A stretch of 64,000 bases of DNA from Chloroflexota bacterium (GTDB taxonomy: Bacteria > Chloroflexota > FW602-bin22 > JACPRP01): the NCBI GenBank assembly GCA_016210495.1, contig JACQUC010000018.1:12887-76886 (forward strand), written 5' to 3'. Position numbers and translations under genes: made by a program. The notes beneath the pieces are model-generated. The model made no database searches, had not been told where the DNA came from, and saw only the letters and a program-made list of their open reading frames with translations. Positions 57,887 to 64,000 of this stretch are shown here, piece after piece; the stretch's first letter is position 1, and every line of letters starts with the position of its first letter.

Positions 57887-59566
57887 GTGGCAATGAAGGC
57901 TCTGAAAGCGCCGGCGATACTCCTCTTGCTCCTGGCAACGCTCCTCACTGCCTGCACGGTGCTGGCGCCGCTGGAGCGCGAAGGGCGTGACCCATCGAAG
58001 CTACCGCGAGAAATCAAGGTCGCCTACGATCCCAACAAAGGACGCCTCTTCGACGAGCTTCTGGCCGCCTACAATGCCCGCGCGGCGGTAAAGGTCCAGG
58101 GCGTGAAGCTGGATATCCCCCAGATGCTCGAAGCTCTGCCTTCGGCGGGCTTCGTCGCCATCAGTCCCGACTCCGCCATCTGGCTCGAAAGCCTGGACAG
58201 AGCCTGGCAGGAGGCGCGCCCCGGCGCGTCCTCCATCGTGGGCACGACGATCCGCTACGCCACCACGCCCGTTGCTATCGCCACCTGGCGTGGCCGGGAA
58301 AGTGAGCTGGGCGCCGGCGACGAGCGTGGCTGGGCGACGCTGTTGCAGCGATCCTCACGCGACGCAAGCTACCGCTGGAGCCACGGATCGCCCCGCGCCT
58401 CGGCGTCAGGCATGCTGGCGCTGGTTGCCGAGTTTTACGCCGGTGCCGGCAAGACGTATGGGCTCACCAAGGCCGACGCCGACCACGAAGATGTTCGCCG
58501 CTATGTGGCGCAAATCGAAAAGACCATCGCTCGCTACGGTGGCGAGTCGGACGCGGCGCTGGTGGAATATCTGCTCAAAGAGGGCCAGACTGCCCTCGCC
58601 GCCATCGTCATGCCCGAGGCGTCGGTCTTCGACTTCAACCAGCGCAGCAAAGGCAGCAAGCTATACGCCATACACCCGGCTGAGGGCACCTTGATGCTCG
58701 ACCACCCGCTGATTCTGCTCGAGACGCCGGAGCTGACGCCGGAGCAGCGGCGCGCCTTCCTGGAATTCGCCAGGTTCCTCACCGGCGCCGATGGCCAGGC
58801 CATCGTCGTGAAGCACGGCTATCGGCCCATCGATTTGGCTTTCGACGTACAAAAGTCTCCGCTGGGAGCCGAAGGCCTTTCTGCCGGCCAGCCGCGCCTG
58901 TTGCAGATGCCGGCGGCGGGCACCTTGACCTATCTGCGCGCGGCCTGGGCCTCTGGCCTGAAGCGTCGCGCCAACATCATCCTCGTAGTGGACGTTTCCG
59001 GCTCGATGCAAGGCGACAAGCTTCAACGTACCAAGGAGGCGCTGACGTCGTTCCTGAAGCAGGTGCCGTCGGACGAGGAGCGCGTTGGGCTGGCCACATT
59101 CTCGAGCGATTTCCGCGAGGTTGTGCCTCTCGGACGCCTGGGCGATAATCGCCAGCAGTTGCTCGCGCAAGTGGACCAGTTGAAAGCTGAAGGCAATACC
59201 GCGCTGTTTTATGCCGTGTGGAGAGCGCACCGCCTGCTAGCCCAGCGTGCTGACGCGGAAAGAATCAACGTGGTGGTGGCCATGACCGACGGGATAGAGA
59301 ACGCCTCGCCTTCGTTTAGCCAGCGCAACGTGCGCGACGTGGGTACGGTGCCGCAAATTGTCGGCAGGAGCGTCAAAGAGACGGGACCTCTGGTGAACGC
59401 GCTGAAGAAAAATGGAGCGGGTATCCTGATTTTTACCGTGGCGTATGGCTCCGACGCCGATCTAAACATGCTGGGGTCGCTCGCCAGCGCCTTCGGAGGT
59501 CAGGGGTATGGCGCCGATCCGAATACGATCCGCAAGCTTTACGAGCTGATATCGCAGAACTTCTGA
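57887..59566 (+). CDS. Substrate-binding and VWA domain lipoprotein
   Basis: A 559-residue lipoprotein. The lipobox 'LLTAC' places Cys near residue 23. A substrate-binding domain (about 45-340) is fused to a von Willebrand A domain (about 360-558) with the MIDAS motif 'VVDVSGSMQGDKL' (D-x-S-x-S), 'GNTALFYAV' and 'VVAMTDGIENA'. It begins directly after the stop of the preceding gene. The VWA domain suggests metal-dependent binding of a partner protein, and the binding domain could sense a ligand. Fits the family named substrate-binding and VWA domain-containing protein. Confidence 0.9.
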   Translation: MAMKALKAPAILLLLLATLLTACTVLAPLEREGRDPSKLPREIKVAYDPNKGRLFDELLAAYNARAAVKVQGVKLDIPQMLEALPSAGFVAISPDSAIWLESLDRAWQEARPGASSIVGTTIRYATTPVAIATWRGRESELGAGDERGWATLLQRSSRDASYRWSHGSPRASASGMLALVAEFYAGAGKTYGLTKADADHEDVRRYVAQIEKTIARYGGESDAALVEYLLKEGQTALAAIVMPEASVFDFNQRSKGSKLYAIHPAEGTLMLDHPLILLETPELTPEQRRAFLEFARFLTGADGQAIVVKHGYRPIDLAFDVQKSPLGAEGLSAGQPRLLQMPAAGTLTYLRAAWASGLKRRANIILVVDVSGSMQGDKLQRTKEALTSFLKQVPSDEERVGLATFSSDFREVVPLGRLGDNRQQLLAQVDQLKAEGNTALFYAVWRAHRLLAQRADAERINVVVAMTDGIENASPSFSQRNVRDVGTVPQIVGRSVKETGPLVNALKKNGAGILIFTVAYGSDADLNMLGSLASAFGGQGYGADPNTIRKLYELISQNF

Positions 59567-59597
59567 GCTAAGTGAGGCTTGGTCATAATAGGCTGCG

Positions 59598-59668
59598 AGG
59601 AATCCGGGAGCACAGGCGTCTCGCCTGCCTGCCCCCTCGCGGGCGAGACGCCCGCGCTCCCGGCTCAA
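59598..59668. repeat. CCGGGAGC palindromic repeat, second copy
   Basis: GAGGAATCCGGGAGCACAGG ... CCTCGCGGGCGAGACGCCCG ... CGCTCCCGGCTCA. Same borders as the element that interrupts the PIN gene (8017-8087), opposite orientation, with a different centre. Confidence 0.75.
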
Positions 59669-59751
59669 TGTTCCCAGTCCGCCTTTGCGCGCCTTGTTGG
59701 ATTAATGACCATGCCTCAGCTAAGTCAGTTTCTGGTGCAGAATAGAATAGC

Positions 59752-59813
59752 GTAGGGGCGAGGTTTCCTCGCCCTGGGCGAGTGGGGTGGGGCGTCGCTA
59801 AGTCAGAACTCGT
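59752..59813. repeat. GTAGGGGCGAGGTTTCC repeat, long form
   Basis: GTAGGGGCGAGGTTTCCTCG, then CCCTGGGCGAGTGGGGTGGG and GTCGCTAAGTCAGAACTCG. The order of blocks matches 42073-42139 and 46581-46648 (left hairpin, GGGTGGGGC centre, AGAAC end). It lies just before the coiled-coil gene. Confidence 0.65.
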
Positions 59814-59828
59814 AACGGTAGGACAAAA

Positions 59829-60575
59829 GTGCAACATGACAGAATCAACCGAATAGTTGGCTACGCCCTCACCCGCCGTGAGGCCTATTTGATCGTGGGG
59901 CTGGTCTTTGTGGCGGTGATCGTGGCGATAGTTGGACGATGGCCCGGCTGGGTGGTGCTGGCGAGCGTCACGGCGGGTGTAGTGTTGCTGGGGCTGCTGG
60001 TGGTCGATTCGCTGGCCGATCCCGATGCGGAGCGCGACGCGGCGATCGTGGACATCGACCTCGGCCAGGTGAACGATCCTGAGCTCAAAGCAAGGGTGCG
60101 GAAGGCTCTGGACTACGTCCGTGCCGCCCAGAGGCTGGCGAGGCGGGACACCGACGGCACGATGGATGCGGCTGACGACGAGCTGCCCCAGTTGGAGCAG
60201 GCGGCTCGCTCGATCTACCAGATGAGCCTGCGCTTGCAGGAGTTCCGGGCCGATCGTCTCCTGCAACAGGACCTTGCCGAGCTGCACAAAAGGCGGTCGG
60301 GGCGCGGCCAGCTTAGCCCCGAGCAAGAGGCGCAGTTGGGCACGCTGGAGCGGCTTGGCGATCTGACACATAGCGCCGAGCGGGAGATCGAAGGCGCCCT
60401 GGCGCAGCTAGGCCGGTCCTACGCCGAGATGCAGGCGATCAAGGTGACGCCGGAGTTCCGCGGCCGGGCCGCAGACGCGCTGGGCCAGCTAGAAGCGAGC
60501 ACGAAGCGGCTGGCCGACCTGGCCGAGGGCTACGACGAGGTGTACGGCGGCCGTCCGCTGCCCGGGGGATCGTAG
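59829..60575 (+). CDS. Membrane-anchored coiled-coil protein
   Basis: A 248-residue protein with two close N-terminal spans ('YLIVGLVFVAVIVAIVGRWP', 'GWVVLASVTAGVVLLGLLVV') and a 185-residue cytoplasmic helical domain rich in Leu, Gln, Arg and Glu. No known domain. ATG at 59835 is an alternative to the TTG/ATG region at 59829. It follows the VWA lipoprotein and, like the PspA protein, is coiled-coil, so a joint role at the membrane is plausible. Confidence 0.7.
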   Translation: MQHDRINRIVGYALTRREAYLIVGLVFVAVIVAIVGRWPGWVVLASVTAGVVLLGLLVVDSLADPDAERDAAIVDIDLGQVNDPELKARVRKALDYVRAAQRLARRDTDGTMDAADDELPQLEQAARSIYQMSLRLQEFRADRLLQQDLAELHKRRSGRGQLSPEQEAQLGTLERLGDLTHSAEREIEGALAQLGRSYAEMQAIKVTPEFRGRAADALGQLEASTKRLADLAEGYDEVYGGRPLPGGS

Positions 60576-60633
60576 CCGGTGGAGGTGATTCTTTGAACTC
60601 ATACGGTTTGCTTTGGAGCATGCGGGAGGGCGG

Positions 60634-60729
60634 CCCTCACCCTAGCCCTCTCCCAAAGGGAGAGGGGAGAGGTAGGGGCGGGCGTCCCTGTTCGCCCGGG
60701 GTGGGGGGGGCAAGGCTTTGCACCAAATA
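60634..60729. repeat. Two adjoining repeats upstream of the LivK-like gene
   Basis: CCCTCACCCTAGCCCTCTCC followed by CAAAGGGAGAGGGG (60634-60667) is the family seen at 174-214. GTAGGGGCGGGCGTCCCTGT ... TTTGCACCAAATAG (60672-60729) is the long-form GTAGGGGC element. The TTG taken as start of the next gene lies within the latter. Confidence 0.75.
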
Positions 60730-61875
60730 GTAGCTGTGCTCACCGTCGCCTTCGCCCTGCTCATCCTCGCACTGGCCGGCTGCACGCCCGGTCCGTCGGG
60801 CGAAGCATACCTGTACGTCGCCGTGCCGCTCACGGGCGATATGGCGAGTCGTGGACAGGAGATCGCGGGAGGGGTGAGGCTGCGGGCCGACGAGGTCAAT
60901 CGCGAGGGGGGCGTGCTGGGCAAGCGCGTGGTGGTGCGGGCCCTGGACGACGGGGGCGACGAATCAGGAGCAATCGACGCCGCCACCCAGATCGCCCAGG
61001 CGGTTCGTGGCGGCCAGCCTGTCCTGGGGGTCGTCGGCCACTACAACTCGGGCGCAACCGGCCCGGCGCAGGACAAGGTCTACAAAGACCTGGACGTGGC
61101 CGTGGTTACGCCCGGCTCGTCCAATCCCACCCTGACACAAAAGGGTCACACGCGCTTCTTCCGGGTGGTATCGACCGACGACATTCAGGGGCCGGTAGAT
61201 GCGCGCAAGGCCCTTTCGCTGGGCTGGCAGCGCATCGGCGTTGTGCACACCGACAACCTCTACGCCCGCGGCCTCGCGGCAGCCTTTACCGGCGAGCTGC
61301 GACAGCGGGGTGTCGAGGCCTTGATCGACGTGGAAATGAAATACAACAACCTGGGGGTCTTCTTGCGCGAGCTGCCGGGCAACGTGAGTAAAACCCTCGC
61401 TCTGAATCCCGACGGCGTCTTCTTTGCCGGCGACTATCCCGAGGGGATTCCCCTGCTGGATGCCTTGCGCACGGCAGGGTACAAGGGCGGGTTCATGACG
61501 GGGGACTCGGTGATGGAGTACGAGTTCATCGATTCGCTGGGTTCCAAGGCCGAGGGAGCGATCATCTCCAATATCCAGCCCGAGATGGGCGCCGTGGCCA
61601 CCGAGGCCTGGAAGAGCGCCTACCGTGCGCTGGAGAAACGGAGTCCAGGCATGGACTCGATCACGGGCCATGCCGCTGGCCAGGTCGTTCTCGAAGGCAT
61701 CAAGCGCGCAAACAGCGCCAAGGGCTCGGTCGTGGCGGAGGCCCTGCGCAAGCTGGAGCTGAAGACCCTCATTGGCGACTGGGCTGCCGACGCCAGGGGC
61801 GACATGCGCGTGCGCAAGATCTATCTCTTTCAGGTGCGCGACGGGCGCTTCGTGCAGATAGGCGAGGAGAAGTAA
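60718..61875 (+). CDS. LivK-type branched-chain amino acid binding lipoprotein
   Basis: A 385-residue periplasmic-binding type I protein. A signal with lipobox 'LALAGC' is followed by 'YLYVAVPLTGDMASRGQEIA', 'GGVRLRADEVNREGGVLGKR', 'VLGVVGHYNSGATGPAQDKV' and 'TRFFRVVSTDDIQGPVDARK', all typical of LivJ/LivK. Such proteins bind amino acids or other small carboxylates for an ABC importer; none is visible here. The start is uncertain. TTG 60718 is in a repeat, while GTG 60736 gives a shorter signal. No good ribosome site is seen for either. Confidence 0.88.
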   Translation: MHQIVAVLTVAFALLILALAGCTPGPSGEAYLYVAVPLTGDMASRGQEIAGGVRLRADEVNREGGVLGKRVVVRALDDGGDESGAIDAATQIAQAVRGGQPVLGVVGHYNSGATGPAQDKVYKDLDVAVVTPGSSNPTLTQKGHTRFFRVVSTDDIQGPVDARKALSLGWQRIGVVHTDNLYARGLAAAFTGELRQRGVEALIDVEMKYNNLGVFLRELPGNVSKTLALNPDGVFFAGDYPEGIPLLDALRTAGYKGGFMTGDSVMEYEFIDSLGSKAEGAIISNIQPEMGAVATEAWKSAYRALEKRSPGMDSITGHAAGQVVLEGIKRANSAKGSVVAEALRKLELKTLIGDWAADARGDMRVRKIYLFQVRDGRFVQIGEEK

Positions 61876-61878
61876 GAA

Positions 61879-62847
61879 CTAATCTCCCGGCTCCCACGCC
61901 TCTGGTGCAAACAACCCCTCGATCGATGGCTTGCTCTCTATGAGACCCTGGCGGCATGCGTACTCGACCATCTTTTCCACTGTGTGACGGTTGGCGTGAA
62001 TCCCGTAGGCCCACGGATCAGGGCCCATTACCTTCGCCTGCTCTGCCACTGCCTCATCGAACCATGCCAGCATGGTCGGCGCCTGGCTTCGGTAGTGCTC
62101 GTATGCCAGGTCCTTGGCACGGTTGAAGGCATTCAGTACGCTGGCCGCCACCCAGGGGTTATGTTTCAGGACGCTGTCCTTGATCACGACGGTGTGCATG
62201 ATCGGGTACAAGCCGGTGCGACTGAAGTAGTCCATTTCGACGCTCTTGTAGTTCGGGAAAAGCCGACGCACCCTTTGGTCGCCATTCCCTATGGAGGGTA
62301 GCACAGAGGGGTAGATGACGGCATCGATCTCCCCAGTCAACAGCAGGTCCTCTACGCTGTTGCCCGCAGCCACGCGCTGCAATCTAAGCCCCTGTGGCGG
62401 CCGCCAATCCGGGACCTCTTCCGGCGCCTCCGTTATCCAGATCATCTGCTCAGCGGGGACGCCGTAGTCGTCCTCGAGAGTGCCTCTGACCCACATCGCG
62501 GCGGTGTTAATGAATAGCACTGCGCCTACGCGCTTCCCGATCAGGTCGGCCGGCTCGTCGATGCCCGCCTGGGCGTTCACGAAGATGTAGCCGTGGCGGA
62601 ACGCTCGATATGGAAACGCCGGAACGGCTGTTAGGGGCAGCCCCCGCGTCTTGGCGCTTAGGAATTGAGCCGTCGAGAGCTCGCAGACGTCGAATTCCAG
62701 TTGCCGCATCATCCGTGTGTGCCGCTCCTTGTGGGACATAGGGGAGATGACCTCGACTTCTATCCCCTCCGGCTGCACTGTGCCATCGATCAGGGCACGC
62801 GTGCGGTCGTAGTTTCCACAGGACAATATCAGACGCAACTTTGACAT
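61879..62847 (-). CDS. Substrate-binding protein of the dihydroxyphthalate decarboxylase/NMT1-like group
   Basis: A 322-residue protein without signal peptide. 'LRLILSCGNYDRTRALIDGT', 'VQPEGIEVEVISPMSHKERH', 'FDVCELSTAQFLSA', 'FVNAQAGIDEPADLIGKRVG' follow the type 2 periplasmic-binding fold of proteins often annotated as 4,5-dihydroxyphthalate decarboxylase or ABC substrate-binding. True decarboxylase activity cannot be read from the sequence. ATG 62847 follows GGGGAGA. Its 3' end is 3 bp from that of the LivK-like gene on the other strand. Confidence 0.85.
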   Translation of the reverse strand: MSKLRLILSCGNYDRTRALIDGTVQPEGIEVEVISPMSHKERHTRMMRQLEFDVCELSTAQFLSAKTRGLPLTAVPAFPYRAFRHGYIFVNAQAGIDEPADLIGKRVGAVLFINTAAMWVRGTLEDDYGVPAEQMIWITEAPEEVPDWRPPQGLRLQRVAAGNSVEDLLLTGEIDAVIYPSVLPSIGNGDQRVRRLFPNYKSVEMDYFSRTGLYPIMHTVVIKDSVLKHNPWVAASVLNAFNRAKDLAYEHYRSQAPTMLAWFDEAVAEQAKVMGPDPWAYGIHANRHTVEKMVEYACRQGLIESKPSIEGLFAPEAWEPGD

Positions 62848-62988
62848 TTCTCTCCCCTTTCAACGTCCGCGCACTGGCGCCACCTCTTCCGCGCTTCACC
62901 ACTAAGAGCGCAGAGCCCACAGTATAGCATGTTCGTCGACTCAAGTTAATATTCTCGCGTGCGCTCGCTTGCGGATCTCCACAGTATC

Positions 62989-63017
62989 TTGACACGCAGC
63001 AAGATGCGCTATAAGAT
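62989..63017 (+). promoter_or_regulatory. Promoter of the last substrate-binding gene
   Basis: TTGACA (62989-62994) and TAAGAT (63012-63017) are 17 bp apart; a TATAAG overlaps at a 15-bp spacing. The leader to the start codon is about 125 nt. Confidence 0.5.
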
Positions 63018-63145
63018 TCGGCGCAAGCGAACCTACGCGTGTTCTGGGATTCGGTTCCCGTCGTCCATCCGTTTTGAGGCTTGGAAGAAAGTTGAAGCTG
63101 GAGAATCCGGCGCCGCTGGGTTCAAACTATCAGCAGGAGGTCACC

Positions 63146-64000
63146 GTGGTAATGCGTTCCCATCTATTCTGGCACAGTACATTGGCTCGCGCACTGGCGG
63201 CACTACTGGTTGTAGTGGTTGTCGGCTGCAGTCAGGCGCCGGCGACGACGCCAAAGGCGCCGGCGGAGGCACCGAAAGCGGCGCCCCCCAAGGAAGTTAA
63301 GTCAGAGGTAAAGGAGGCTAAGCCAGAAGTCAAGGAAGCGAAGCCGCAGAAGGAAGCCAGCCCGCCGGAGAAGAAGCAACCCACCAAGCTGAGGGTGGCC
63401 TACAGCGCCATCAGCGGGGGCCACTCGGCCCTTTGGATCACCAAGGAAAAGGGCCTGTTCGAGAAGTACGGCCTCGACGTCGAGTTGCAGTACATCGCGT
63501 CCGGCCCAACTCTGGTCCAATCTATGATCGCTGGGGAGATCGGCTTGGCGCAGACAGGCGGCGGGCCCATCATCAGCGCCGCCGTTGGCGGTGCCGATAT
63601 GCTGATTATCGGCGGCTCGACCCAGGTTCTGGTCTTTTCACTTTTCGGCCACTCCAGCCTGTCCCGTGTCGAGGACCTCAAGGGAAAGACGGTTGGCGTG
63701 ACGAGATTCGGGTCGGCCACCGACTTTGCGCTGCGCCAGACCCTCAAGAAGTACAATCTGGATCCGGAGAAGGATGTTTCCATCGTCCAGGTGGGCGGCT
63801 TGCCGGAGATACTACCGGCATTGCAGGCATGAGGCATCCAGGCTGGCCTCCTTACCTCGCCCACGACGCTGCAGGCGAAGAAGCTCGGGTTCCGTGAGAT
63901 CATCGACATTGCAACGCTGGGCTTGCCTTACTTTACCTCCGGCTTGGCCGTCACGAAGACGTATTTGTCGAGAAACGAGGAGACGGTGCGGAACTTCACG
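63146..64000 (+). pseudogene. SsuA/NMT1-type substrate-binding lipoprotein with an in-frame TGA, partial
   Basis: The lipobox 'VVVVVGC' gives a lipid-anchored Cys. A Lys/Glu/Pro-rich linker of about 45 residues (repeats of 'VKEAKPE') leads to the NMT1/SsuA fold: 'LRVAYSAISGGHSALWITKE', 'KGLFEKYGLDVELQYIASGP', 'VEDLKGKTVGVTRFGSATDF'. At 63830-63832 a TGA follows 'PALQA'. The same frame continues 'GIQAGLLTSPTTLQAKKLGF' to the window edge, so GGA to TGA is the only lesion. GTG 63146 follows GGAGG at good distance; ATG 63152 is the alternative. Confidence 0.8.

Noticed and set aside
61879..62847. True 4,5-dihydroxyphthalate decarboxylase
   Set aside because: The name is common in annotations of this fold, but the protein aligns with binding proteins and no phthalate pathway genes are near.
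63830..63832. TGA read as glycine or another amino acid throughout
   Set aside because: Many intact genes of the window end with TGA in overlapping ATGA junctions, so TGA is a normal stop.

Overview
The window is bacterial, GC-rich and densely coded, most likely from a Chloroflexota genome of the Anaerolineae/Dehalococcoidia kind. This assignment is an inference. It rests on the secreted Kelch protein, whose C-terminus ends in a basic 'HLPVLVR'-like tail common in that phylum, and on the many DUF433/DUF5615, excisionase/PIN and MNT/HEPN toxin-antitoxin pairs. The mix of AAA-type Cdc48, UbiD and Mrp genes and the large number of short dispersed palindromic repeats fit as well. Nearly all promoters I can read are TTGACA-17/18-TATACT-like, and TTG and GTG starts are frequent. 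I see no rRNA, tRNA, CRISPR array or transposase.

Left part (1-21 kb): a GT4 glycosyltransferase with a UspA-like gene, a TauE/SafE permease fused onto the remnant of a 7TM sensor kinase, a Kelch gene broken by a nonsense codon, and a strip of toxin-antitoxin genes in various states of decay (DUF433/DUF5615, HNH, PIN/Phd, excisionase/PIN). A complete seven-gene Mrp Na+/H+ antiporter operon follows (10.0-15.8 kb). After it come an AbrB regulator, a membrane-anchored cytochrome c, two paralogous small secreted Trp-rich proteins with matching promoters, and a MarR/DHA2-efflux pair. Between 20.9 and 27.5 kb lie decayed MNT/HEPN genes, aroB-aroK, and a signalling block (CheY-like regulator, dCache-HAMP kinase, PAS-GAF-HD-GYP regulator).

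Centre (27.6-38.5 kb, minus strand): a complete gas-vesicle cluster. In transcription order it runs gvpA, gvpC-like, gvpN, gvpV-like, gvpH/Hsp20, cdc48, a GvpF/L-J-domain fusion, a second GvpF/L, gvpG, a third GvpF/L, a GvpA/J-like gene, a fourth GvpF/L, gvpK and a last GvpA/J-like gene. Strong stem-loops lie after gvpA and after the gvpC-like gene, which suggests graded expression of the shell proteins over the assembly factors. Beside it (38.7-46.4 kb) are two NarX-type kinases, one NarL-type regulator and two separate ParA+ribbon-helix-helix pairs. This is a plausible control and positioning unit for the vesicles, although that link is inferred from proximity.

Right part (46.5-64 kb): a UbiD decarboxylase with an unknown partner, kinases fused by deletion, a CheY-like regulator, a Cd/Zn P-type ATPase with its ArsR/CadC repressor, and a PspA-substrate-binding-VWA-coiled-coil group. 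A GxxExxY gene flanked by about 37-bp inverted repeats sits inside that last group. Three solute-binding proteins follow, the last with an in-frame TGA. Short palindromic repeats of at least five families recur throughout. Several have visibly changed genes by supplying stop codons or C-terminal tails, possibly supplying a start codon, interrupting a PIN gene, or inserting in frame into a gvpF.
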